A stretch of DNA of 64,000 nt from contig JACQAG010000008.1 of the NCBI GenBank assembly GCA_016195085.1, forward strand, positions 1-64,000. Reading direction: 5' to 3'. Of the stretch, positions 53,834-63,373 are shown piece after piece. Source of the stretch: Pseudomonadota bacterium. GTDB lineage: Bacteria > Pseudomonadota > Alphaproteobacteria > SHVZ01. The translations under genes were made by a program, and so were the position numbers. The notes under the pieces are model-generated. The model saw only the letters and a program-made list of their open reading frames with translations. It made no database searches and was not told the origin of the DNA. The first letter of the stretch is position 1; every line of letters begins with the position of its first letter.

Positions 53834-54964
53834 ATGAATCGCCTCTTTCTCGCCGGCCTTGCGGCCGTGGCCGCAAGCGCCGCAGCCCTGGCCGAGCCAG
53901 CGGAGGTGAATATGCCGGTGCTGGTGCCCTTGACCGGTCCGGTGGCGCTTGAAGGCACCAGCCAGCAGAACGGCGCCTTGCTTGCGCTCCGCAACGCGCC
54001 TGCGGGCGTCAAGGCGCACTATCTGGTCATGGACGTCGACGGCTCGCCCGAGCAAGCGGTCAACGGCTTGGAGCGGGTCTTGAGCCGCGGACCGGTGAGC
54101 GCCGTCACCGCCTCGATCTTCGGGCCGCAGATGCTGGCGATGCTGCCGATCGCGCTCGAGCGCAAGGTGCCCTTGATCACCATCTCGGGCACCACCGACA
54201 TCACCGAGCGGGGCAATCCCTATGTCTTCCGCTTCTTCCCGACGGACGCAGTCGCCAAGGTCGCCCATGCGCGCTACGCCGTCGAGATCTTGGGCAAAGG
54301 GCGGCCGGCGCTGATCTACCAGACTACCGCCTATGGGCAATCCGGGGCGACGCAGCTGCGTGCGAATTTGCAGCGGCTCGGCGTCGAGCTGGTCTTCGAA
54401 GAGGCCCTCGACCCCACCGTCAAGGACATGCTGCCGGTGCTGGCGAAGGCGCGGGACGCCAAGCCCGACGTGCTGCTCTTGCATCTGCACCAGGCGCCGA
54501 CTGCTCTCGTCATTCGCCAAGCCGCCGCGATGCGCCTCGGGCTGCCGATCGTGGCGGGATCGGCCGCGCATTCGCCGGCGACCGCGGCACTCCTGGACCC
54601 GGCCGAGCTTGCCGGCGTGTGCACCGAGACCAATGCCGCGCCGGCCGCCGGCGGCTCGCCGGCGCTCGAGCGCTTCCTTGCGCAATACCGCGAGGCCTTC
54701 GGCAGCGAGCCCGACGGCTATGCGCTCGGCCAGTATGACGGCGTCATGATGGTGCTGGATGCCGCCCAGCACGGCGCCGGCAATGCGGCGGAAATCGCCG
54801 CCGCGCTGTCGCGCTCGACCTATCAGGGCCTGGCTCAGACCTATCGCTCCGACGGCAAGGGCAACATGGCCCATGGCGCCATCATCATGTGCTATGACGG
54901 CACCGGCCGGGTTCCCCGCATCGTGAAAAGCTATGAGAACGTGACCGGCGTGCTCGCCCGCTAG
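53834..54964 (+). CDS. HAAT-family ABC transporter substrate-binding protein, second system
   Basis: A 376-residue periplasmic protein from ATG 53834, with a signal peptide (NRLFLAGLAAVAASAAALAE). Peripla_BP_6 landmarks are VLVPLTGPVALEGTSQQNGA, ITISGTTDITERGNPYVFR, AYGQSGATQL and DGYALGQYDGVMM. It begins the rightward operon of four genes. It is divergent in sequence from the binding protein at 47545-48753, so the ligands are probably different. Confidence 0.9.
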   Translation: MNRLFLAGLAAVAASAAALAEPAEVNMPVLVPLTGPVALEGTSQQNGALLALRNAPAGVKAHYLVMDVDGSPEQAVNGLERVLSRGPVSAVTASIFGPQMLAMLPIALERKVPLITISGTTDITERGNPYVFRFFPTDAVAKVAHARYAVEILGKGRPALIYQTTAYGQSGATQLRANLQRLGVELVFEEALDPTVKDMLPVLAKARDAKPDVLLLHLHQAPTALVIRQAAAMRLGLPIVAGSAAHSPATAALLDPAELAGVCTETNAAPAAGGSPALERFLAQYREAFGSEPDGYALGQYDGVMMVLDAAQHGAGNAAEIAAALSRSTYQGLAQTYRSDGKGNMAHGAIIMCYDGTGRVPRIVKSYENVTGVLAR

Positions 54965-54994
54965 CGGACCGGCCTGAGCCGAAGCCTCTTTCCG

Positions 54995-55912
54995 ATGATG
55001 GCCCTGCAGCTCTTCGCAAATGCCCTGGCGCTGGGTGCGGCCTATGCCTTGGTGGCGTTCGGCTTCGTGCTGGTGCTGAACGCGACCACGGCCGTCAACT
55101 TCGCCCAAGGCGATCTGGTGGTCGCCGGCGGCTTCGCCGCCGTGGCGCTGGCCGCTTCCCTCAAGCTGCCGGGTATCGCACTCCTGCCCCTGGTCATGCT
55201 GCTGATGGCGGTTCTCGGCCTCGGCCTCTCGCTGGCGGCGTATTTCCCGCTCAAATCCCGATCGCCGGTGCCGGTGTTCTTGAGCACGATCGCCGCCGGG
55301 GTGATGCTGCAGAACGCGATCAACATCGGCTTCGGGCCCGAGCCGCGCACCGGCCCGCCGCTCATCGCCAGCGGGGCCTTCGAGCTCATGGGCGTCGTCA
55401 TCGGTCGCCAGGCGCTCGCCGTCATCCTCGTTGCCGTTCTGCTCTATGCCGGCCTCCACCTGCTGCTTCGCCACACCCGGATCGGCCGCCGGATCCGAGC
55501 GACGGCGGAGGACCGGGAGATGGCGGCGGCCCTCGGCATTCGCGTCGACGCCATGGTGGCACTCGCCTTCGCGCTCGCCGCCGCCTCCGCCGGGGCCGCG
55601 GGGCTGCTGCTCGCCAATAGCTTCTTCGTGACCCCCACCGACGGCGGCAACTACATGATCAAGGCCTATATCGCCGCTGCCATCGGCGGTTGGGGCCGCA
55701 TCGGCGGCGCGGCGATCGGGGCGGTCCTGATCGCCATGTTCGAGGTGCTGTTCCCGGCCTTGCCGACATTGCTGCCGATGGGCTGGCTTACGGGTTTCGG
55801 ATGGCTGTTCTCGCAAACCGCTTCTGCGATCATCCTCTATGCCGTGCTCTTGGGCATCCTCGCCGTCAAGCCTCGCGGCTTGTTCGGCGAGCGCGCCGAG
55901 CAACGGGCATGA
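54995..55912 (+). CDS. HAAT ABC transporter permease (LivH type), second system
   Basis: A 305-residue permease. ALGAAYALVAFGFVLVLNAT and VNFAQGDLV are LivH landmarks; TAEDREMAAALGIRVDAMVALAFA is the EAA-like loop. Its stop overlaps the start of the LivM-LivG fusion (ATGA). Confidence 0.9.
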   Translation: MMALQLFANALALGAAYALVAFGFVLVLNATTAVNFAQGDLVVAGGFAAVALAASLKLPGIALLPLVMLLMAVLGLGLSLAAYFPLKSRSPVPVFLSTIAAGVMLQNAINIGFGPEPRTGPPLIASGAFELMGVVIGRQALAVILVAVLLYAGLHLLLRHTRIGRRIRATAEDREMAAALGIRVDAMVALAFALAAASAGAAGLLLANSFFVTPTDGGNYMIKAYIAAAIGGWGRIGGAAIGAVLIAMFEVLFPALPTLLPMGWLTGFGWLFSQTASAIILYAVLLGILAVKPRGLFGERAEQRA

Positions 55913-57692
55913 GAGGCTGGCTCGCGGCCAGGCTCAACCTGCCGCTCGTTCTCGGCGCGGCGCTCCTCGCCCTTTGGCCGCTTCTCCTCGACAGCTCCTA
56001 TGAGCGGCGCGTATTCACCCTGGCCGGCATCTACGCGATCATGGCCATCGGCTACCAGTTCATCTTCGGTCATGCCGGCCAGCTGGCGCTGACCCAGGGC
56101 ACTTTCTTCGGCCTCGGCGCCTATGTCACGGGCGTGCTCGCCACCCGCCTCGGCTGGACGGCGGAGGCGACCTTGCCGCTGTCGGTCATGGTGCCTGTCC
56201 TGCTCGCGGCCGCCGTGGCGCTTCCGGTCGTGCGCCTGCAATCCCACTATTTCGCCTTGGCCACGCTCGGGATTGCCCAGATCGCGCTGCTGGTCGCCAC
56301 CGATTGGCAATCGCTCACCGGCGGCGCCAACGGCATCGCCGGCGTACCGGGTGTGAGCCTGTTCGGCTGGGTCTTGCCCTCGGGCCTGGCGATCGCGGCC
56401 ACGGTGTGGATCGCGGTGGCGCTCGTCGGCCTCCTTGCCTGGCAGCTGCTGCGCGGTCGCCTCGGCCTCGCCTTCCACCTGGCGCGCGTAGACGAGATGG
56501 CGGCTGCCAGCATCGGCCTCGATACGCACCGCCTGCGCTTCGTGGCCTTTCTCGCGAGTGCGGCCTTCGCCGGTCTCGCCGGCGCCTTCTATGCCCATGC
56601 GAACCGGGTGATCTCCCCGGAGGCGCTCGGCCTGCCGGTGATGATCGCCTGCCTGGCCATCGTGGTCATCGGCGGTCGCACCCGCATCGCCGGCGCCATC
56701 CTCGGCGCCGTGCTCGTCGTGCACCTGCCGGAATGGCTGCGTTTCCTCAAGGACTACTATCTCCTCGTCTATGGCGGCTGCATCCTCGCCGCCGTGGTGC
56801 TGGCGCCCGAAGGCCTCGTGGGCTGGGCCGAGGCCCTCAGAGACCGCTTGTACCCCGAACCTCCGCCGGATCCCCCGGAGCCGAAGGCGTCGCCGCACCG
56901 CGCGGGATGGCACGAGCCGCCGCGAGCGGCGCCGCTGCTTGAGCTCGTCGGCGTCAGCAAGCGCTTCGGCGGCGTGCAGGCGCTCGAGCATGTGTCGCTC
57001 AGGCTCAAGGCGGGAGAGATCGTCGGCCTCATCGGACCCAATGGCTCGGGCAAGAGCACGCTCATCAATCTCGTGAGCGGCATCCACCGGCCGGAAGCCG
57101 GGCGCATCATCTTCGCCGGCCATGACGTGACCCACCTCGCGCCGTTCGAGATCGCTCGGCTCGGCATCGCCCGCACCTTCCAGGCGATCAAGCTCGCCGG
57201 CGAGATGACCGTGCTCGACAACGTCGCGGTCGCGCGCAGCGTGCTGGCCGGCCCCAACATCATCGGGGCACTCGCCGCCGGCCGACAGGATCCGGGGCTG
57301 GCCCGCTCCCGCAGCGAGGCCATGCATTGCCTCATGCGGCTGGGCCTCGGCGATGTGGCGCTTGCGCCGGCGGCGAGGCTAGCCCATGGCCAGCGTCGCC
57401 TCGCGGAGATCGCCCGCGCGATCGCCACTGAGCCGCGCCTCCTTCTCCTCGATGAGCCGGCCGCGGGCTTGAGCGAGCGCGAACAGGCGGAGCTCGGCCA
57501 GATTCTGACGCAGCTTGCCGAGACCGGCATGACGCTTCTCGTCATCGAGCACAACATGCCGTTCCTGATGGGTCTCGCCCGACGCATCATCTGCCTCGAC
57601 CGCGGCCGCATCGTCGCTTCGGGCACGCCGATGGAGATTCGGGCCAATCGCCGGGCGATGACGGCTTATCTCGGCTTGAGCGAGCCCGGATC

Positions 57693-57696
<4 letters not shown>
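55909..57696 (+). CDS. LivM-LivG fusion: HAAT permease and ATP-binding protein in one chain
   Basis: A 595-residue protein from ATG 55909. Residues 1 to about 310 are a LivM permease (FIFGHAGQLALTQGTFFGLG; ASIGLDTHRLRFVAFLASAAFAG). A Pro-rich linker at about 323-345 (PEPPPDPPEPKASP) leads to a LivG ATPase with Walker A GPNGSGKST, signature variant LAHGQRRLAEIARA, Walker B LLLLDEPAAGL and switch VIEHNMPFL. The fusion fixes permease and ATPase 1:1. Its stop overlaps the livF-type start (GTGA). Confidence 0.92.
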
Positions 57697-58397
<701 letters not shown>

Positions 58398-58400
58398 AGC

Positions 58401-58520
58401 GCTCGTGTGATGATTCCGAAGTTCGCAGGCGAACTTCGGAATCTGAATCACACGAGCTTCAATTGATTAGCGGCCCGCTTGTCCCTGAAATTCGCGGACG
58501 AATTTCAGGAGCGGGACGCT
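58401..58520. repeat. Double stem-loop element, copy 2
   Basis: The first stem-loop has a perfect 10-bp outer stem (58401-58410 with 58448-58457) and a perfect 14-bp inner stem (58412-58425 with 58430-58443). After TTCAATTGATTA a second stem-loop follows with outer arms ending at 58520 and an inner CCTGAAATTCG/CGAATTTCAGG stem. The outer arms and spacer match copy 1 at 11191-11330, but the inner stems are exchanged. Confidence 0.85.
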
Positions 58521-59543
58521 ACAGCCAGAGCTGGGAATGGGTGAAGATCGCCGGCGCGCCGCCGGTGTGCACGAAGACAAGGATGTCATCGGCCCCAAAC
58601 GCTCCTTGTCGGATGTGCTGGACCATCGCGGCCGCACATTTGCCGGTATAGACGGGATCGAGGATCACCCCTTCGGTGCGCGCGAACAGGCGCACCGCCT
58701 CGTTTCCAGCCTCGGTCGGCACGCCGTAGCGCTCGCCGACGAATTCGCCGAAATTCTGGATCTCGCCCGCATCTACGCGAAGGTCGAGGCGGAGCTCGAC
58801 CGCGGTGCGGTTGGCGATCTCGGCGGTGCGCGGCGCCACGTCGTGCTCCCTGGTGGCGGTGATGCCGCGGACCTGGAACCGCCCGGGAAACAGCTTTTGC
58901 GCCAGCACCAGCCCGGCCTGGCCCTTGCCGCTGGAGGACATGTAGAGGCAGCCGAGATCGAGCCCCAGCGCGTCCAGCTGCTCCATGATCTCCATCGTGC
59001 ATTCGATGTAGGCGACGGCGGAAGCGACATCGAACATCGGGTTGTCGTTGAGGATGTGCGGACGTCTGCCGTCCGCCCGGAGCCGGGACGCGGTCTCATC
59101 CATGATCCGGCGCTGCTCGGCGGATGAGGCGGCGAAAACCACCTCGGCGCCCAAGAGATAGTCGACGAGCAGATTGCCCTGCACCAGGTTCGGCCTCTCC
59201 CCCACCAGGACCAGGATGGTCTCGAGCCCGAGTCGGTTGCACGCACCCACCGTCTGGCGGGCGGAGTTGGATTGCAGATCGAGGCCGACGATCACCACGT
59301 CCGGCCGTTCCATCATGGTGCGAGCCAGGCGAAACTCGAGGTTGCGGGTCTTGTTGCCGCCGAAGGCGATGCCGGTCAAATCGTCGCGCTTGATGAAGAT
59401 GCGCGGGCCCCCAGCGCCTGGGCAAGCCGCGGCGCTTCCTCGAGCGGCGTGGGCGTCAGGGCAAGCTTGATCCGCGGCAGCGTGGCGATGCGGGCGCGGA
59501 TAGCGGCGAAGGCGTTGAGCGGCCGAGTGGAGTGGGCTTCCAT
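58519..59543 (-). pseudogene. ACC deaminase / D-cysteine desulfhydrase family gene with homopolymer frameshift
   Basis: The natural start is ATG 59543; the frame reads MEAHSTRPLNAFAAIRARIA, then LPRIKLALTPTPLEEAP and RLAQALG, close to the paralogue at 18849-19886. At 59408-59412 a run of five C (minus-strand G) replaces the six needed to continue as LGGPRIFIKRDD, so the frame shifts by one. Downstream, everything is intact to the stop at 58519: PLP lysine in FGGNKTRN, MSSSGKGQAG. Either a true frameshift or one miscounted base in the assembly. It neighbours the HAAT operon and a LysR regulator. Confidence 0.85.
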
Positions 59544-59565
59544 CGTGGCCCAAACCTAGCACATC

Positions 59566-59671
59566 GCCCCCACCCCAACCCTCCCCCGCCTTCGGCGAGG
59601 GAGGGGGAAAGATGCTTGCCTTTCTGCTCCCTCCCCCACGCGCAAGCGTGGGGGAGGGTTGGGGTGGGGGC
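59566..59671. repeat. 106-bp palindromic element with perfect 22-bp terminal inverted repeats
   Basis: The arms at 59566-59587 and 59650-59671 are perfect inverted complements (GCCCCCACCCCAACCCTCCC, then CC). Two inner hairpins (CCTTCGGCGAGG type and CACGCGCAAGCGTG) lie between. It separates the ACC-deaminase-like gene from the LysR gene. Same family as 47422-47521. Confidence 0.9.
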
Positions 59672-59688
59672 ATGCAACCGGTATCGGA

Positions 59689-60615
59689 TCAGGCTGCTTT
59701 CAGCTCGGCGCTGCGCTGGGCCTCGGAGTGGAGCCAATTGCGGAACAGGGTGATCTTCTGCTGGGAGGTCTTGCTCGGCGGATAGACGATGAAATACGCA
59801 AAGCCGAGGATGACGCTGCCGGCCTCGAAGGGGCGGATGAGGCGGCCGGATGCCAGATCGTCGGCGGCGAGCTGCGCCTTGGCCAGCGCCACGCCGCGGC
59901 CGCGGGTCGCCGCCTCCAAGACCAGGCTCGATTGGTTGAAGCGCGGGCCTCTCGCCCAGTCGACGCCCTCGACCTTGGCGGCTTTGAGCCACATGCGCCA
60001 GTCCGGGCAGGTCGCATCGTCCTCGGAGCTGTCGTCGTGGAGGAGCGTGTGAAAGCGAATGTCGGCGGGCGAGCGCAAGGGCTGCTGGCCCTGCAGCAGC
60101 TCGGGCGCGCACACCGGCAGCACCGTTTCCGGGAGCAGCCGCTCGACCACCAGATCGGGGTATTGCCCGGCGCCGTAGCGGATCGCCACATCGACGTCGT
60201 CGCGGGCGAAATCCACGAGCTGCATCGAGGCCGAGACCCGCACATCCAAATCCGGGTGCTCGTCCTGGAAGCGGTCGAGCCGCGGCACCAGCCATTTTGC
60301 GGCAAAGCTCGGCGCCACGCTGACGGTGAGCACGCCGGCGCGGCCGACCGCATCGATGCTCTCGATCGCCTCGCTCAGGCGCTGGAAGCCGTCGCGGATC
60401 CCGGGCAAGCAGGCCTGCCCGGCATCGGTCAACAACAGCGTGCGGTTGACCCGGCGAAAGAGCGGCGTGCCCAGGATCGCTTCCAGCTGGCGTACCTGAT
60501 GGCCGATCGCCGCTGGGGTCACATGCAGCTCGTTCGCCGCCTTGACGAAGCTCAGATGCCGCGCCGCGGCCTCGAAGGCCCTGAGCGCATTCAGCGGCGG
60601 CAGACGGCGGCTCAT
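59689..60615 (-). CDS. LysR-family transcriptional regulator (GcvA-like)
   Basis: A 308-residue regulator. The N-terminal helix-turn-helix reads LNALRAFEAAARHLSFVKAA, NELHVTPAAIGHQVRQLE, and the substrate domain begins LTVSVAPSFAAKWLVPRLDRF, typical of the GcvA branch. It is divergent from the sulfite reductase gene and convergent-tandem with the ACC-deaminase-like gene; either may be its target. Confidence 0.9.
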   Translation of the reverse strand: MSRRLPPLNALRAFEAAARHLSFVKAANELHVTPAAIGHQVRQLEAILGTPLFRRVNRTLLLTDAGQACLPGIRDGFQRLSEAIESIDAVGRAGVLTVSVAPSFAAKWLVPRLDRFQDEHPDLDVRVSASMQLVDFARDDVDVAIRYGAGQYPDLVVERLLPETVLPVCAPELLQGQQPLRSPADIRFHTLLHDDSSEDDATCPDWRMWLKAAKVEGVDWARGPRFNQSSLVLEAATRGRGVALAKAQLAADDLASGRLIRPFEAGSVILGFAYFIVYPPSKTSQQKITLFRNWLHSEAQRSAELKAA

Positions 60616-60970
60616 GACGGCCTGCTCCTCGTTGTCGCTGGAGCCGGAGACTCCAAACTTGCCCCATGGCCGGGTGTGGCCCGGCCGGTGGCGGCCTCCA
60701 TACGGACACTAAACTGACCGCTGGCACCATCTCCACGCAACTGGAAATATGTCGGTTCGATGGAAAAATATATTTTTTACATTTTACAAATGTAAATTAA
60801 GCAAAGGGTCTTTACCTGCCCCTTCCGCGATCACCGAGGCAGGCAAAGGAAATTTGGCAACCTGCCTAGTTAATCTCGCTCGACCGATGGAGGTCCAGCA
60901 TGGTTCCGTGCGATCTCCACCCTATATCTGTTGTGGATTATATTCCACGTCATTTTGTTGGGGAATACCC
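60616..60970. promoter_or_regulatory. 355-base divergent regulatory region, LysR / sulfite reductase
   Basis: This low-GC gap holds a perfect 9-bp inverted repeat at 60776-60796 (TTTACATTT and AAATGTAAA, 3-base centre) and a shorter dyad, GTGGA-TTATAT-TCCAC, near 60937. In-frame upstream codons of the reductase run through it but do not look coding. No known riboswitch was recognised. Confidence 0.6.
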
Positions 60971-62674
60971 GTGGCCGGTGCAGCCAAATCATCCAAGGCC
61001 GAAGAGACGAAGCGGCTGAGCCATGGGCTCCGCGGCGCCCTCACAGCCGAGCTCGCCGGCCCGGAAAGCCATTTCGCGGCCGCCGAGCAGCTTCTCCTCA
61101 AATTCCACGGCACCTATCAGGGCTATGACCGCGACAGCGCCACCGAGCTGAAGCAGCAAGGGCTGGAGAAGCAGTGGGAGTTCATGGTCCGGGCGAAGAT
61201 CCCGGGCGGACGGCTCACGCCCGAGCAGTATCTGGCGCTGGACGCGCTTGCCGAGCGCCATGGCGGAGGCAATCTGCGCATCACCACGCGCCAAGGCGTG
61301 CAGTTCCACGGCATCATCAAGCGCGACTTGAAGGCGACGATCGCCGCCATCAACCGGGCGCTGCTCACCACCTTCGCGGCGTGCGGGGATGTGGTCCGCA
61401 ACGTCACCGCCACGCCGGCGCCGATCGCGGACGCGGTGCATCGCCGCTTGCAGGCGGACGCCAAGATGCTCTCCGAGGAGCTGGCGCCGAAGACCAACGC
61501 CTATCACGAGATCTGGCTCGACGGCGAAGCGGTCGCGGGGGAGGTTGACGAGCCGCTCTACGGACCGAGCTATCTGCCGCGCAAATTCAAGATCGGGTTG
61601 GCCACGCCCGAGGACAATTCCATCGACGTGCTGACCAACGATCTCGGCATCATCGCCTTGTTCGAGGGCGAGCGTCTCGTGGGCTACAACCTTGCTCTCG
61701 GCGGCGGCCTCGGCATGACCCACAACAAGCCGAAGACCTATCCCAGGCTCGCCACACCGATCGCCTTCATCGAGCCGGACGGGCTGCTGGCGGGCGTCAA
61801 AGCCGTCATCCAGCTCCAGCGCGACCATGGCGACCGCGCCGACCGCAAGCATGCGCGGCTCAAATATCTGGTCCAAGAGAACGGCGTCGATTGGACGCGG
61901 GCGACGCTCGAAGGCATCTTCGGCCGCACGCTCGCCGATCCCAAGCCGATGCCGCCCTTCCGCGTCATCGACCACACGGGCTGGCACGAGCAGGGCGATG
62001 GACGCTGGTATTTCGGCCTCGCCATCGCCAATGGCAGGGTCAAGGACGAGGGCAGCTTGCGGCTGCGCACAGCACTCCGCACGGTGATCCAGCGTTTCCG
62101 CCCGACACCGATCCTGACGCCGGGCCAAGGCATCATCCTGGGCGACGTCGATGCCGCCGACAGGGCGGAAATCGAAGCAGTCCTCAGCCAGCATGGCGTG
62201 AGCCTGCCCCATGCGCTGAAGCCGATCGCGCGCTGGGCGCTCGCCTGCCCGGCCTTGCCGAGCTGCGGGCTGGCGCTCAATGAGGCCGAGCGCATCCGGG
62301 TACCGCTCATCGCCGAGATCGAGGCCGTCCTCGTTCGCCACGGTCTCGGCGATGAGGAGATCAGCGTGCGCATCACCGGCTGCCCGAATGGCTGCGCCCG
62401 ACCCTATGCGGGGGATATCGGCATCGTCGGCCGCACGCCCCGGGAATACGCACTCTATCTTGGCGGCGATTTCGCCGGGACCAGGCTCAACCGGTTGGTG
62501 TTCGAGCGGATCGACCTAGCCGAGATCGCCGCCACCTTGGAGCCGCTGTTCGAGGCTTTCGCCCGCGATCGGTGGCCCGGTGAAGGCTTCGGCGATTTCT
62601 GCCACCGGCGGAGCAATGCCGAGCTCATCGCGCTGGTGGACGCGGCGCGGCCGCCCGCGGCCCGGGTCGCCTGA
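60971..62674 (+). CDS. Assimilatory sulfite/nitrite reductase hemoprotein (CysI type)
   Basis: A 567-residue siroheme/4Fe-4S enzyme from GTG 60971 (AGAAKSSKAEETKRLSHG after the start). Two ferredoxin-like halves begin with KFHGTYQGYDRD and RRNVTATP-type regions; cluster cysteines are ACPALPSCGLA (C-x5-C) and TGCPNGCARPY (C-x3-C). It reduces sulfite to sulfide with six electrons; nitrite reductase is the alternative. The precorrin-2 dehydrogenase gene for siroheme overlaps its stop (TGATG), which supports the role. Confidence 0.9.
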   Translation: MAGAAKSSKAEETKRLSHGLRGALTAELAGPESHFAAAEQLLLKFHGTYQGYDRDSATELKQQGLEKQWEFMVRAKIPGGRLTPEQYLALDALAERHGGGNLRITTRQGVQFHGIIKRDLKATIAAINRALLTTFAACGDVVRNVTATPAPIADAVHRRLQADAKMLSEELAPKTNAYHEIWLDGEAVAGEVDEPLYGPSYLPRKFKIGLATPEDNSIDVLTNDLGIIALFEGERLVGYNLALGGGLGMTHNKPKTYPRLATPIAFIEPDGLLAGVKAVIQLQRDHGDRADRKHARLKYLVQENGVDWTRATLEGIFGRTLADPKPMPPFRVIDHTGWHEQGDGRWYFGLAIANGRVKDEGSLRLRTALRTVIQRFRPTPILTPGQGIILGDVDAADRAEIEAVLSQHGVSLPHALKPIARWALACPALPSCGLALNEAERIRVPLIAEIEAVLVRHGLGDEEISVRITGCPNGCARPYAGDIGIVGRTPREYALYLGGDFAGTRLNRLVFERIDLAEIAATLEPLFEAFARDRWPGEGFGDFCHRRSNAELIALVDAARPPAARVA

Positions 62675-63306
62675 TGTATCCGATCAGCCTCGATCTCAAA
62701 CAAATCCGCGTGGGCCTGGTCGGGCGCGGCTTTCGCGCCGTCCGCCGCTTGGCGTTGCTCGATGCCGAAGCCGCCGGCGATGTCCGGGTCTTCTCCGATG
62801 CGCCCTCGCCGGAGCTCCTCGGCCGGGCGGGCAAGCGGCTGACGCCGAGGCTGCCCTTCGTCGAAGATCTCAGGCGGCTCCAGGTGCTGTTCATTGCCGA
62901 TCTCGATTGGAAGACGGCGTCGCGCCTGGCCGAGCGTGCCGATCGCATCGGCCTCATCGTCAATGTCGAGGACGAGACGAAGCTCTCCACCTTCCATTCG
63001 GCCGCCGCCCTAAGGCGCGGCGATTTCACCGTTGCGATCTCGACCAACGGCAAGAGCCCGGCGATGGCGAGCCTTTTGCGCCGGCATCTCGAAGGCCTGT
63101 TCGGGCCGGATTGGGAGCGCCAGGCGGTAGCGGCGGCGGAGCGCCGGCAGCGCCTCAAGCGCGAGGGCGCCGACGGCCAGCGCATTCTGGCCGAGACGAG
63201 CCTGCTCCTGGGCCTGCCCGCTCCGCGGCATGCGCCGGCGCCCGTGGCGAACGACAACGCCATCCCCGCCGCAGCTGCGCAGGAAGAGCCGCGCCGCTTC
63301 TCCTGA
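62674..63306 (+). CDS. Precorrin-2 dehydrogenase / sirohydrochlorin ferrochelatase-like (CysG N-terminal domain)
   Basis: A 210-residue protein of the Met8/CysG-N family that makes siroheme precursors, here without the uroporphyrinogen methyltransferase domain. MYPISLDLKQIRVGLVGRGF keeps the Rossmann start, though GRGFRAVRR replaces the usual GGGxVAxRK. VLFIADLD, LIVNVEDETKLSTFHSAA and AISTNGKSPAMASLLRRHLE are typical. Its C-terminus is an Ala/Pro tail. ATG overlaps the reductase stop. Confidence 0.88.
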   Translation: MYPISLDLKQIRVGLVGRGFRAVRRLALLDAEAAGDVRVFSDAPSPELLGRAGKRLTPRLPFVEDLRRLQVLFIADLDWKTASRLAERADRIGLIVNVEDETKLSTFHSAAALRRGDFTVAISTNGKSPAMASLLRRHLEGLFGPDWERQAVAAAERRQRLKREGADGQRILAETSLLLGLPAPRHAPAPVANDNAIPAAAAQEEPRRFS

Positions 63307-63373
63307 GCCTCGCCGGTGCCGCACGAGCGAGCGATCTTCGTGCTTCGCCCGCGCGCAGCATCCTAAGAAGCGA

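Noticed and set aside
53684-55903. Continuation of the sigma54 activator frame upstream by more than 700 codons
   Set aside because: It lies opposite the rightward HAAT genes, which have strong family matches; the activator clearly starts at 53683.
60930-60955. GTGGA-TTATAT-TCCAC dyad as an IscR/Rrf2-type site
   Set aside because: Only 5-bp arms and no matching regulator in the window; noted but not called.
60749-60970. N-terminal extension of the sulfite reductase
   Set aside because: The extra residues are Cys/Ser/aromatic rich, unlike the enzyme, and run through an AT-rich regulatory region; GTG 60971 fits the family length.
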